Assembly: GCA_947069175.1 (NCBI GenBank)
Contig: CAMTDV010000022.1
Span: 35,651,476-35,715,475 of the forward strand
From: Scalesia atractyloides
Lineage: Eukaryota > Streptophyta > Magnoliopsida > Asterales > Asteraceae
Direction of reading: 5' to 3'
DNA length: 64,000 bases
In this document: positions 47,510-60,221 of the stretch, one piece after another
Layout: each line of letters starts with the position of its first letter
How positions within the stretch are numbered: position 1 is the stretch's first letter
Translations under genes and position numbers: made by a program
Notes under the pieces: generated by a model
Told to the model about the DNA's origin: nothing
What the model saw: only the letters and a program-made list of their open reading frames with translations
The model's database searches: none

Positions 47510-50500
47510 TGATGCAAAGCCTGGAGAGGCCAAGAAAGAGAATGCCCGTGCCTTTCAAATAAATGCAAGGGAAGTTGTTAATGACAACAACGTCATAACA
47601 GGTGCATTCCTCATTAACGATATTTACGCTAGAATTCTTTTCGATTCGGGTGCTGATAAATCATTTGTTGACCATAAGTTTAGTAAACTATTAAACTTGC
47701 CCATAAGAACTCTAGATAAAACCTATGAGATAGAACTTGCTGATGGAACGATAGAATCCACATCTTCCATTATTGATGGAGGCTCTATATCCATTAAGAA
47801 TCATTCCATCCCTATCTCTCTTCTGCCAATGAAATTGGCAGGGTTCGATGTTGTCTTAGGCATGGATTGGTTATCTCATAACCAAGCCAGCATTGCCTGC
47901 GATAAGAAGCTCATCGAAATTAAGACCCCATCTGGAGAACCCGAAGACTCACACTATGGATTGCCGGACAAGGTGTCATTATTTAAGGCATCCAAGTGTT
48001 TGAGAAAAGGTTGTGTTATCTACTTGGCACAAGTAACCATAAATGAACCTAAGCCGAACCTTGAAGATCAACCAGTTATCTCGGAGTATCCTCATGTTTT
48101 CCCTGAAGAATTACCAGGCCTACCTCCAGACAGACATATGGAGTTTAGAATAGATATCCTACCAGGATCAGCACAAGTGGCTAGAGCTCCATATAGGCTA
48201 GCACCAACGGAGATGAAGGAATTAAGGACGCAGCTAGACGAACTCTTGGATAAAGGCTTTATTCAGCTTAGTTCCTCGCCCTGGGAGCTCCTATCCTCTT
48301 TGTAAAGAAGAAAGACAGTTCGATGCTAATGTGTATCGATTACCAAGAGCTAAACAAGTTAACAATCAAGAATAGATATCCTTTGCCCAGGATCGACGAT
48401 TTATTCGACCAACTTCAAGGGGCTAGTTACTTCTCTTAGATTGATCTAAGATCTGATATCACTAGCTGAAGGTTAGAAGTGAAGATGTTCCTAAAACTGC
48501 CTTCAGGACCCGATATGGTCACTTTGAATTTTTAGTAATGCCTTTTGGGCTCACAATGCACCTGCAGCATTCATGGATCTCATGAATAGAGTCTGCAAGC
48601 CATATCTGGATAAGTTTGTCATTGTCTTTATAGACGACATACTTATTTATTCTCGTAACCAGTCTGATCACGAGAAACATCTTCGGTGCATCTTAGAACT
48701 GCTAAGACAAGAGAAACTTTATGCAAAGTTCTCAAAATGTGAATTTTGGCTTAGAGAAGTCCAATTCCTTGGACATATGGTAAGTGAGTGTAGTATCCAA
48801 GTGGATCCCGCCAAAATTAAGGCCATAATGAATTGGGAAGTGCCCAAGACCCCAACGAGGTTCGTAGTTTCTTAGGATTGGCTGGTTACTATAGAAGGTT
48901 CATTGAGAACTTTTCAAGAATAGCCACTCCTTTAACTTCCTTGACCTGTAAGAATATTAATTATAATTGGGGTCCAACGCAACAAGAATCTTTTGAGATT
49001 CTTAAACACAAGTTGAGCAATGCTCCTGTGTTATCTCTTCCTGAGGGTATTGAAGACTTTGTTGTTTACTGTAATGCTTCGCACACCGGCATGGGTTGTG
49101 TGTTAATGCAAAAAGGCAAGGTGATTGCCTATGCATCACGACAACTAAAGGTGCACGAAAGGAATTACACCACCCACGATTTAGAACTGGGTGCCGTCGT
49201 ATTTGCACTAAAACTATGGAGACATTACTTGTATGGCACAAAGTGTATTATATACACTGACCATAAAAGTCTCCAGCATCTGTTCAATCAGAAGGAATTG
49301 AACATGCGACAACGCCGATGGATGGAAACACTTAATGACTATGATTGCGAGATTCGCTATCATCCAGGCAAAGCAAATGTAGTTGCGGATGCCTTAAGTT
49401 GCAAAGAACGAGTTAAACCTATAAGGATTAACGCCAAGAGCATCGAGCTCAGAAATAGCTTAAATAAGAAGTTATTAGATGCACAAAAGCAAGCCCTATT
49501 AGAGGCTAATATTCCTGATGATGGATTAGGCGGAGCTACGGAACAGTTAGCGCCTGGAAAGGATGGAATCCTTAGATTCAATGAGAGGGTCTGGGTTGTA
49601 GTCTTTGGAGGACTTAGAGATCTAATCCTCCAAGAAGTGCATAGTTCGAGATACTCAGTTCATCAGGGAGGTGACAAGATGTATCAAGATCTAAAGAAGA
49701 ATTATTGGTGGATGGGTTTGAAGAAATCCATAGCCACTTATGTAGCCAAGTGTCTGACGTGTTCGCAAGTTAAAGCCGAACATAAAAAACCATCAGGACT
49801 TCTACAACAGCTTGAAATTCCCACATGGAAATGGGAAATGGTCACTATGGATTTGGTTACCAAGTTACCAAAGACAGAAAGTGGTAATGACACTATTTGG
49901 GTCATAGTGGATAGGCTGACCAAGTCAGCACATTTCTTGCCAATAAAAGGAACGTATAATTCAGATAAATTGGCTAAGTTGTATGTGGACAAGATTGTGT
50001 CCCTACAAGGTGTGCCGGTATCTATTGTATCTGAGAGAGATACTAGATACACATCTCACTTTTGAAAAGTTTTCAACAATCTTTAGGCACACGATTAAAT
50101 TTTAGTGCAACTTAACATCTGCAAACTGATGGTCAAAGTGAGCGTACTATCTAGACACTAGAAGACATGCTCAGGGCATGTGTGATTGATTTAGGTAGAA
50201 GTTGGGATGACCACTTAGCCCTAATAGAATTCTCCTACAATAACAGCTACCATACTAGCATCAAGGCTGCTCCTTTTGAGGCCTTATATGGGAGAAAATG
50301 CAGAACGCCTGTGTGCTGGGAAGAAAGTTGGGGAAGCGCAACTATCAGGACCAAAGATTGTCCTAGAGACCACGGAAAAGATTATGCAAATCCGTGATCG
50401 ACTCAAAGCTGCCAGGGATAGGCAGAAGAGCTATGCTGACATGAGGCGTAAACCTCTTAAGTTCCAAGTAGGGGACAAGGTCATGCTGAAGGTATCACCC

Positions 50501-50885
50501 TGGAAAAGTGTAATGCTTTTGGAAAGAAGGGCAAGTTGAGCCCAAGATATATAGAACCCTTCGAGATAGTCGAATGTGTCGGCACTGTACCTTATAAGCT
50601 CATGTTGCCAGAGGAGCTTAGTGGAATCCATGATGTATTCGACATATCTAATCTTAAGAAATGTCTAGCCGATGAGTCGCTAGCAATGTCACACAAGGAT
50701 GTGCAGATTGATGAAAACCTGAGGTTCATTGAGAAACCAATTTCGATCGAGGATCGACAGGTTAAGAAGCTCCAAAAGAAATGATACATATAGTAAAGGT
50801 TAAGTGGGACGCTTTTAGAGGTCCCGAGTATACATGGGAGGTTGAGTCCACTATGCGACAAAAGTATCCCCATCTTTTTGAATAA
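47439..50885 (+). pseudogene. gypsy-A pol: protease, RT, RNase H, integrase, chromodomain
   Basis: Protease is intact with FDSGADKSFVD at about 47640-47670 and VVLGMDWLSH. RT is broken: frameshift near 48285, a stop near 48437 and more frameshifts to 48560, but FIDDILIYS survives near 48630. RNase H with integrase zinc domain and core is open from 48833 to 50065 (410 codons); RNase H has an Asn (49073-49075) where the first catalytic Asp belongs (VVYCNAS). Integrase keeps CLTCSQVK, MDLVTKLPK and IWVIVDRLTKSAHF, then a stop at 50063. The GPY part and chromodomain (50530-50880) end at TAA 50883-50885. Confidence 0.9.
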
Positions 50886-50909
50886 AATCTCAAGGTTGTG
50901 ATTTCTTTT

Positions 50910-50922
50910 AAGGGGGTGAGGA
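50910..50922 (+). other. gypsy-A polypurine tract
   Basis: AAGGGGGTGAGGA lies directly upstream of the 3' LTR (50923), with one T between. Confidence 0.85.
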
Positions 50923-53900
50923 TGTAACACCCTGTAAAATCGTGTCCAATAGTATAGTGACACGTGTTGTATTTTAAATATAGTCTGTTAAAAACTAATA
51001 GGGACTAAGGGCGTCAACATGCTTGAAATTTTGCCTCTGAGTGACTGATATGTCAATATGCCCAGCCTCTAAGTGACATCGGAGTCAACATACTTATAAT
51101 AAGCCTCTGAGTGATGCTTTGTGAAGTCCTAACTCTCATACATGCCATTTGTTGGACAAGAGGGTTCAATTTTGTATTTATGTGAAAGTTGGATAATGGA
51201 GGGATTAAAAGTGTCAACATGTTAATTCATACCTCTGAGTGACCTTTTAACGAACCGAGAGCTCGACAATGTCCGAGCATAATCCCGGGTATGCCAAGTA
51301 TTGGCTACGAAGGGCTAAAAGTGCCAAAAAGGTGTTTAAAAAGGGTTTTAGAAGCTTTTTAAAGTTAAGGGGCTAAAAGTGTCAAAATCTGAAACTGGTT
51401 ATGGGGCGGTCGTGGGCCGCGAGAGACCAGGCTTGGGTCTCTCGCGGGACATGAGAACAGGTCTGTTGCAGAAAGTTTTGGCTTGGCCTCCAACCAAAGC
51501 TCCAAAACCATTAATTCAAAACCATGGACTTGTAATCAGCTATCCCACGTTTTGGGACACTTGTAAGCTTCCTCTTACACCCCTAAAACCTGGCTTCACC
51601 TCCTTTGAGCTCTCCAACTATAAATAGGTGCTTAAGTTCATCATTCCAACTTGCACCTTTCTCATTTATTCACTCTTCTCCTCCTTGAAGTTGCTACTAA
51701 GGGAGCATCAAACTTATTTCTCTTACATTCTAGGATCCTCTTGTAAGTGTTCCTTGCTCTTGCATTTTCGTTTATAGGCTTTTATAGCCAAAAGTCAAGC
51801 ATTTTATGGAAAACGCTTTGACTTTGGTTAAGACCATTATGGTCCAGCCATTGTTCGTAATGAACATGGCTAAGTGATCGTAATAAGGTAGGTGTTAGTC
51901 CCTATAAAAGGCACCTCCTTAAGATCACGTTTGCTAGACCAATTGACGGGTCAAAGTTATGATATTAAAAAGTCAAACATGCCATTTTTCGGAAAATTCA
52001 TAAATTGATCTTATATATGTTATGAAACTATTTTGACACTTAAATAAGTTTGTAATAATTATTAGAACATGAAAGACATGTTCGGCTCGTCAATTTCGGT
52101 TCTAATATTGGTTCGCAACCGAAAGTCGCGAAGTTTGACTTCTGCTTTGACTTTCGATTCTGACCCGATTTAGATTAGTTATCTACTGATCTAAAGTTGC
52201 ATTATGATCCTAATATAATGTAGCATTACCCTCTGAGGTTATATTACATGATCATAATCAAAATCTAAGTTTATGCGCAAGTTCCATAATTATGTCATTC
52301 TTGACTAAAAATGTCCTTTTTGAATAAAACAAGGTTTTAAATGATAATGAACTTGAAAATGAGTTTTCTAGTGATGTAATATTATAAGTAGGATTATTTG
52401 GGATGTTAAACCAAGTTATAAACTGAGTTTTCAAGCAGGTCCTTAAACTATGTCGATAAATGACGATTTTAGTCTCTATGGTTCATAAAATGGTTTTAAT
52501 CAATCTTTTCAAGATAAATCATTTACCTAATGATATTTTATAATTAAATAACATATTTGAAACATTTCAAACTGTCTTAACATAAGTTTTCATAAAACAT
52601 CACATAAAGACGTCATTTTACGACATAAACGCCGTTTCGGCGCATAGTATGGTTTTAAACCATATTATTGACCAAGACTTGATACCTACTGATTTTAAAA
52701 CTTATTTTAAACATATTTACAGTAGGTACATGATATATACTTAGAATCCCAAATAATTTATAAACTAGGTGTCAAATAACCAAAATGCCCCTTTGGTGCA
52801 TAGTTTGGTCATAAAAGATAAAGTACACATATGACTGATATCCTACTGATATTATATATAAATAAATTATTTTTCCAGAACACTCATGATTATAAACTTA
52901 AAATATGTTCAAGTTCCTTTTATACGGTATACCCTTATAAGGCATAGTTTCGTTTTAAAACCATAACGGGCATACAAGTTGATATCCGACTGATATCTTA
53001 ACTTATTTAAGGTATAATGGCATATAGAACTTGTCCATGAATTATTGGGTTACCTGATATCGCTAATATGCGCAAGGTTACGTATATGTAACTATTTTAC
53101 GGAAATTAACCAAAACGGGTTTAACCTTGTCATTGAAGTCTCAAAATCCAGAATGTTAATAGTTTACCCATATTAAACAAGTCAAGGTACTTGTTGGGAT
53201 TAAACTACATTCTATCCAATCATCATTTAATCTAGCTCATACGTTTTGATCAAGTACGCTAGTCGGTCTAAGTCTATGACTTAAATAAGACCGTTAGTAT
53301 TTAATTGGTTAGCTTAAGCCATAATCCAGACTAGAGACTTGCCGGTAAATGCTATCTGCACTTAGTCCTTTTTGTGTACGGTTGAGTTAGTAAAAAAATT
53401 AAAGAAGACTAGCTCAGGTAAATACTCTTGACTTATTCTCATATAAGGCTTGGGTTACGGTATATTATTACCGCTTGGTCGGAAATGGGACTCAATCGAA
53501 TGCTGGTTCAGGGACAGTAAATCCGCATATTCTGTTTTAATCAGTTTTGTTTGATAATTTAAACATCGAGGGTTAACTACTGTGTCCTGGATATTCCTCG
53601 GCTCATTACAATAGAAATGGCCATGACCTTAGCGCGGGTGTAGGCATACACCCGATAAACGCTCGATTATGCATTCCCACAAGGTTGGGAAGGATTAACT
53701 TCTTCGTGAGTCCAAAGTGGTGTGTATGTTAATTGTGTCTCGGTCTCGTTACCGAGCCCCGTATGTATGACAAACATGTAAATCTGTTAACAAGGTTGGA
53801 CGATCAATTAACCCAAGTTATAGAAAGATTTTGTGCTGATACGCACTTAAAACATTTTGAAATGTTTTCAAAATGAGTCGGTTGGGTGTATTTACCAGCG

Positions 53901-54233
53901 AAAGCTGACGTATTTTCAAAAGATTAATCTGCAGGTACAATACGAAAATAGGCCGGAAGTGCTCGGTAGTGATAGAGGATCTTGCAAATCCTAAATCCGG
54001 ACAAAGTCTGTTTTGTATTCTTTCTTGTACATTTTATGTTCCGCCTGTGGATCTTCTATTACGAGCCTGTGTATTATTTTGTATTTTCGAACATTCGGTT
54101 TGTAATAGTAATTTTACTCCAAGACTTCCGCTGTGCCGTGTTTAATTGACAACGATGTTATCAACTTATGTCATGGTACTCCCCACCCGGGCCCACGGTG
54201 TATGGATTTCGGGTTGGAAATCCGGGTGTGACA
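50923..54233 (+). repeat. 3' LTR of gypsy-A
   Basis: 3311 bp, collinear with 40649-43920. TATAAATA is at 51619-51626. The open frame at 51379-51627 lies over the promoter and is chance. Confidence 0.95.
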
Positions 54234-54238
54234 AGAGA

Positions 54239-54432
54239 CCCTCTTTCGTGTGAGCAAACTTGTGCTTCGTACGAACAATGTTCTTCATGCGAATGACTTG
54301 GTCTTTCGCACGAACAGTCTTGTTCTTCGTGCAGATAGGTTATTTTGCAGGGTTGGTTGGTGAAAATTTCCTTTTTAACACAAACTTGTTTTTTGAAAGT
54401 GACCTGTTATCTACACAATTTTGGTTAAAAAG
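54239..54432 (-). other. copia-A leader fragment between gypsy-A and copia-2
   Basis: Non-coding, with one CGTACG core (54268) and variants such as TTCGTGTGA and TTCGCACGAA. It is continuous with 40580-40648 on one side and 59895 onward on the other once the insertions are removed. Confidence 0.75.
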
Positions 54433-54842
54433 TGTAAGTCCTAATAATCCGGATCTATCAACGATATCACACAATCACCAAGGATGGGCGGAATCCAAAC
54501 TTGGTGATCTTCAAGAAAACCGAAAATATGAAGAACAACACTAATCAACTTTAACACCTTGCACACGATTCTATTACTTAAACAAGCAAAACCGTCTAGT
54601 ACAAGATGGAGGCTCTCTCTAGAGAAATCCAAAGTCTTAACCCTAGAAATGAATAAGCTTAGCTTATATACCTAGAGTAAGGCATGTCCCTCATGGGCTT
54701 GCCTGGCCCACATGGCCTATGACATGCCCAATGACCTATAAAGGTCTAAACCTAATACAAACTAACCCTGTTAATCCCAGTTAACTACCATAGATTGTTG
54801 CATATATTTGATGCATCAGTCTCACACTTCTAGGACCTAACA
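54433..54842 (-). repeat. 3' LTR of copia-2
   Basis: On the minus strand it starts TGTTAGGTCC at 54842 and ends GGACTTACA at 54433. TATATAAG (minus) lies at 54663-54670. The PPT CTAGGGGGAGAT lies just outside, at 54843-54854. Confidence 0.95.
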
Positions 54843-56570
54843 ATCTCCCCCTAGACTGATGCATCAAATTGTCTTGATAGCATAAATTCAGCAACGTCTT
54901 CAACAGAGACTATGGTTGTCGCTATGCTGTAAGTGTTGTGGAAGTCAGTCTCATCCTTCTTGGACCCCATACTTCAACTAACTTTCAGCACTGGGTCTCT
55001 TTCTTCTGCTCCTACGGTTAGCTTCATATCAGGATCTTGATCAGCTTTGCTTGAAACATCTTTGTCAAAAAGAATGTGGGAGGAGGAACCTCAGCAGCTC
55101 TTTTCTTCTTCAATCTTTCTCTTTCAAGCAAGCAAGTTCACAGGTACTTCTACAAATTTACTATCACTATCAGACGATGACTGGCATCTGGGTCTTCTGA
55201 CTCAGGTACACTTTGCTGTTGTGATACTTCATGCTTTGTCAGCAACTAACAGCATCTCAATTTCAGCAATCCCTGTTCTTGATCTAAATCAAGATCTGCA
55301 CAATTCTGAGTAATTTATAAGCAAACATTCTTATGCAAAGGGAGAGTACCGCATGAACACTTGGTACATCCAAGTACTTGTACTCGGATCGAAATTCAAA
55401 TTTCTTTCATCTTTTGATGATTAGTCAAATCTTCAAGAACGGTTAATAATTTTTAATAAAACAAATAAAGCACTCTATTTTAGGATTTTTTAATTTTCAA
55501 TTTTTTTAATTTTTAAAATATAAGAATATAGACAGAAACACAGAAACACAAATAAACGAAGAAACTAACTCAATAGTTACAACTATACAATTGCAAATGG
55601 ATCAAAATCGTTTTTAGGCGGACCAAGGAATACTTTTCAGTGCGAACTTATTCAGACTGGTCTAAGTGATTGCCAATATGTTTGTCCACTTAAACTTTAA
55701 TGCTCAACTTTCATTTTTCAAGTTCGTGATATGCTTAAATTAGTATTATACTATAATACCGTGCGTCCTATACCATGACATACCCCCACGATCAAGGTAA
55801 ACACAACGATTCATCGTAGCAGGTGAGTATACTGAGATCATCCTTTTTCTTTTACAACATCAGACAATTGGTGAACAGGTCATTACTTTCGTACAGTAGA
55901 GTGACCAATAATATCTTATGAGGGTTAGGCAAATACCTTATGTGGTATGTTTGAATTCATCGAATTTTCTCATGATGAGATTTCCTTTCTTTTAAGGTTT
56001 TAGCCCTTCAATTTTGGCTCTTTTAAGGTTTAGGCAAATACCTTACAGTAGAGTGACCAAGATATCACCAGATGACTTAACATCATAAAGACCCGAAACT
56101 TCAGACGTTGGCTATCTATCAACACAGGATTTAAGACCATGAAATCATACGCCCACAAGATACATAGTTCGTTATGTTTATATCACTTAGTATCTTATAA
56201 TCACTTTTAGCGTTAAGCCTACCGACATATCACATTAGATCCTAGTCTTTTCAGCTACAACACCTTACATGTGTCAGTCACTCCCTTTATCATGAATATT
56301 CATTTCATTTCCCATTTGATCCAAAATGACCTTTTGTATTTTTCTGTTTTTCAAATATTTTTGTATTTTTCTGATTTTCTCCCCCTCAAACAATGCATAT
56401 ATACATATATCGCCCTCTTCCCCCCTAAATTTGTGCATCATACTTTATGCACAAATTTACCTAATAAACAAAACATATGCACAAAATTTTAAACAAAAGG
56501 AAAAGGAAAATATTTTTGTTGTTTTTGCTTAACTGTTCTGTCATTAGATGAAGGATGAATCAATTTCAAA
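54843..56570 (-). other. copia-2 non-coding 3' internal region
   Basis: No RT, RNase H or integrase motif occurs in any frame. It begins (right to left) after the protease fragment and ends at the PPT. An AT-rich stretch (55440-55560) and short open pieces are present, for example a minus-strand ESEDPDASHRL near 55190. It may hold the decayed end of a downstream ORF. Confidence 0.6.
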
Positions 56571-58690
56571 TTAAAGCAGGAAATTTAAAGTTGTACCTTT
56601 TTGCTGATCTTTTCTCACCTCATCTCCTCCAAAGAAAACATCACACTCGTGAGAAAAAAATTTGAACTTTTGCGACAGTGAGATGTTATCCAATATGTCC
56701 CTAGAACAACCGCTATCAACATTCCAAAGATTGTCAAAAGCTCCTCCTTGGTTGTTCCTGAAAAATAAGGAGATAGTAAGACAGTGGGACGCAAGCCATC
56801 GTGGTCCTGGGTTTCCCTGAAGTATCAAAATAAGACATTTCTTTTAGACACAAGTCCCCTTTTGTTTCGAGGATTGGTGATGTTGCTGTCGCTTTAGAGT
56901 TGGGTTTCCAAATCTATTTCATTTTAACAAACGTGGTTGTTGCCTTTGATTGAACAACTTTGGCTATTTCAGGTTAGTCATTTTAGAAATAGGTTTTTTT
57001 TTCAGAACAGCCTTGTGTTTGTTTTTGGCAACATTCCAATCTCCATTAGACGGTTTAACCTTGGGATTCACATTCTTCATTGCCTTAGGTGATGATACCT
57101 TCATCGGCTTCGAATGATTGTTCTCCTTAGGTGTAACCTTCTGATTTTGAACATGATACGGAACATGGGGACTATGTGTGCAGTTTCGAGCGATGTGACC
57201 AGGAATGCCGCAATTGAAGCACGTTTGTCTCTTCAGATGTAAAGCATTCTGATCAGCTTGATTTGCTCGTGCAGGCCTTGAAGGATGAACTGATCCCTTC
57301 TGTGCTTGATATCTTTGCACGTTTCTTGCAGACGAAGATGAATTAGGATGTCTATACTTATCATTTGCAAGGGCCTTCTTCTGTTGTGGAGATTTCTTTG
57401 AATACTTCTTTTCTTTAGACTGCAAGTCTTGTTCAGAAATCTCCCCAACCTTTCCAAAAGCTTTGCTAGCATGGTCAAAAGCATATTTTTCACATTTGCC
57501 ATTAATGACCGGCTTAACAAAATCATTTTTCACAACACGAGCCTTTGGAGGGCTATTGCTGCCCACTGATGATTTTGGAGAGCGTGACTGTCCTTGACGT
57601 TTGGACTTCTGCTTTAAGCATCTCCGATTTGCTCGTTTCTGCTCTTTTAGCTTATCTGAACCTTTTCATCAAAAGTAGAAGGTTCAGATTTTTCAGTTTG
57701 CGCACTTAGAGCCTTGTTCACATCAACTCTCTCTTCATCAGCTGACTCATTACAAGAGTCCACCAGATGGTTCCCGTATGTCTGATGAATAATCACCTGG
57801 TTTGCCGTACACCATATGTTGTGCTTTCTCAATATCTTTGTCAGTTTCAGGCATTGTTGTGTAGTTGTGATTATACAGTGGGGCAACCTGATTTAATCCC
57901 AAACCCTTACCTTTGTTCTCCTTATATGCCAGCTGCACATTGCACACGTCTTGAACAAGCTTGCTGGATGTATCAAACTTCTTTATATTAGCTTCGTTTT
58001 GTTGATATGTTCTAGTAAGAAGTCCCAGCTCAACTCTTACCAAGTCGCATTCCATGGTTTTTGAATCTAATCTGGTTTTGTATCATGGACCCAACATTTC
58101 TGTTGATTTACGTCCAGGTGGAGCTGAGCTATGTCTTTCTTTTGTGCTTCAACCTTTTCTGTGAGTAACTTGTTATTTTCTCGAAGGTTGATTCACTGAG
58201 CCATTGCATTGTTGTACTCATCAACCATTTTGCCCCAAGTTGAGCAACCCTATTCCTGCATGGTTCAGTGCACAAAAGGTAGTTGACTATGTCAATGTGC
58301 GAGCTTGGTATAGGGGCGTAAGTTTGGGCTATAGGTAGAGTTTGGGGTGCTGGGTTGTTAATTGCTGCTTGTTGGGCTTGAGGTTTCTGTTCGGACACTT
58401 CTTCAGGATGAGACCCTGTTGATTTAGCTTATAGATCTTGGAGATCTTGGTTTGATTGTAAATGATCCCACAACCAAGATACAAAGGCGTCTTTGTCATC
58501 ACCCAAAACGCTATTCAACTCAGCTATTGCTTCCTCTTTTCGCCTATCACGTTCAAGCAAACGCATCACAAAGTCAGCAACCGGATCAACATTGTAGTTT
58601 CCCATAAACTCCTTCAGCTTTTCCTTCACTTCATCCCGCAGGTTCGGGTTTTGATTTTGTGCTGGACTGAAAACTATGTTAGAGCGCTGA
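56571..58690 (-). pseudogene. copia-2 gag and protease start
   Basis: The N-part (58690-58430) has NVDPVADFVMRLLERDRRKE, then a Gln/Pro linker with PIPSSHIDIVNYLL (58400-58130). The middle (58055-57750) is helical and then carries KENKGKGLGLNQVAPLYNHN. The basic part (57566-56964) holds one CCHC knuckle, CFNCGIPGHIARNC, at about 57182-57224. The protease begins with WNVDSGCSR near 56700-56735, keeping the D-S-G triad. Coding is split over several frames. Gag would coat the RNA; no continuous product is possible. Confidence 0.8.
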
Positions 58691-58749
58691 GCTTAGGCTG
58701 TAAACATCTTCGGATAATCGAAACCGTACCGGTAAAAACGATAGAAAAA

Positions 58750-59465
58750 TGTACCGTTAGACAGACTCATCTCAACGATACGATTCCAATGATGTATAAT
58801 GTCCGATAGTGATTTTAGGAATTTCCGTGCCTTTTTTGTCCTAAAAATCACACGAGTCTAACCGTGCAACCGGTTTGTCGAGATTGTCTATGGATCAAGT
58901 TCTGTTTGTGAAAACGTTTACTATGGTTACGTCAGCTTGTTAACTTTCCACCTTTAAGGGTACAACTCGGAACAGTACCGAATTCAGAACAGTAACTCGG
59001 ATTCTTAATCCTTGCTGGAATCTCGAAACAGTGATCCAGATGGTGTCCGATATGCACTGTCTCAATCCGAAATGTTTCCCAAATCCGAGATGCAATCTGA
59101 GATGAGAGATGATCTGGAATGAAAGTCTGATCCGGAATGAGAGTCTGGTCCGCGATGGAAACCTTATCCGAAATCAATAGTATTCCAAAATTCCGATGAA
59201 CAGTTGTCCAGAATCAATCCAAGATAGATGATCTTCTTCGTGTTCTTTGGGATCTTCAATAATTTTGAATCTGAAATACAACAGATTAATCCGAAATCTA
59301 TCCGAAATTCAATGAATTCATTCATCCGAAATCCTTGAATGTTGATCCGAAATGCTTGAATGTTGATCCGAAATGCTTGAATGTTGATCCGAAATGCTTA
59401 TTTTTCAGTAGAAACCGAACATAATTAGTGTGATATCAGATCTGAGCTTTGAAAATAGGTTCAAC
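58750..59465 (-). other. copia-2 leader rich in CCGAAATG/CCGAGATG words
   Basis: Between about 58960 and 59400 the plus strand repeats TCCGAAATG, TCCGAGATG and close variants many times. A 21-bp unit (GAATGTTGATCCGAAATGCTT) is repeated in tandem three times at about 59337-59400. A related leader piece lies at 62041-62460. No gene is seen. Confidence 0.75.
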
Positions 59466-59467
59466 AG

Positions 59468-59479
59468 GCTCTGACACCA
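59468..59479 (-). other. copia-2 primer-binding site
   Basis: The plus strand reads GCTCTGACACCA, complement TGGTGTCAGAGC, a common variant of the initiator tRNA-Met site, two bases from the LTR. Confidence 0.85.
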
Positions 59480-59481
59480 CT

Positions 59482-59894
59482 TTTAAGTCCCGATAATCCG
59501 GATCTATCAAAGATATCACACAATCACCAAGGATGCGCGAAATCCAAACTTGGTGATCTTTAAGAAAACTGAAAAGATGAAGAACAACATGAATCAACTT
59601 TTAACACCTTGCAGATGATTCTATTACTTGAACAAGAAAAACCGTCTAGTACAAGATGGAGGCTCTCTCCAGAGAAATCCCAAAGTCTTAACCCTAGAAA
59701 TGAATAAGCTTAGCTTATATACCTAGGGTAAGGCATGTCCCTCTTGGGCTTACCTGGCCCACATGGCCTATGACATGCCCAAATGACTTATAAAGGTCCA
59801 CACCTAATACAAAGTAACCCAGATAATCCTAGTTAACTACCATAGACTGTTGCGTATATTTGATGCATCAGTGTCACACCTCTAGGACCTAACA
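59482..59894 (-). repeat. 5' LTR of copia-2
   Basis: It matches 54433-54842, starting TGTTAGGTCC (minus) at 59894. TATATAAG (minus) lies at 59714-59721. The right edge is followed by TSD AAAAG. Confidence 0.95.
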
Positions 59895-59899
59895 AAAAG

Positions 59900-60209
59900 A
59901 CAAACATTCCATATCATCTTTTCAATCAAAACAGTCAAGTCAAGTCAGAATGTCCAGATTTAGTTAACCCTACAAGAATATTTCGGTGAGTTTTCCGGCA
60001 GAGCTTCACCTGAAGATATCTGCAACTGAACTTTGATAGAAAATTTTAATAAAAACTAGATCTTAACATGTCTTCATGTATTCTAACAAGGTTTTTCTGA
60101 AAATTTTCTGGATACAACAAGTTTTAACTAAGTTTTAGGTTGGTTATCTTTTAAAAACTTAAGTTTCCTGTTGAATGATCAAGAACACCTCCAGAAACCC
60201 TCTCAACTA
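59900..60209 (-). other. copia-A leader, 5' part
   Basis: Non-coding sequence between the putative PBS and the copia-2 insertion. It contains no CGTACG core. A degenerate PBS, GCTCAGACACAA on the plus strand (60210-60221), differs at two positions from the copia-2 PBS. Confidence 0.45.
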
Positions 60210-60221
60210 GCTCAGACACAA

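Larger units (their letters stand above)
40649..54233 (+). mobile_element. gypsy-A: full-length Ty3/Gypsy chromovirus with 3.3-kb LTRs
   Basis: It is 13,585 bp with TSD AGAGA at 40644-40648 and 54234-54238. Order: 5' LTR, PBS, extra ORF, 66-bp tandem repeat, gag, protease, RT, RNase H, integrase, chromodomain, PPT, 3' LTR. LTR length and the truncated chromodomain fit the Tekay/Del group of chromoviruses (inference). It lies in the leader of copia-A. Frameshifts and stops in RT and integrase make it inactive. Confidence 0.95.
54433..59894 (-). mobile_element. copia-2: LTR-complete copia element lacking IN/RT/RNase H
   Basis: 5462 bp with TSD AAAAG at 54428-54432 and 59895-59899. Reading leftward: 5' LTR, PBS, oligomer-rich leader, gag with knuckle, protease start, about 1.7 kb with no polymerase motif, PPT, 3' LTR. 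By eye the LTRs differ at roughly 30 of about 410 positions. It is a non-autonomous derivative. Its enzymes would have to come from a related full element. Confidence 0.95.

Noticed and set aside
51379..51627. 82-codon open frame in the gypsy-A 3' LTR
   Set aside because: It spans the hairpin and TATA region and is not open in the 5' LTR copy.
55047..55313. 88-codon plus-strand open frame inside copia-2
   Set aside because: Opposite to the element's direction and without any recognised motif.
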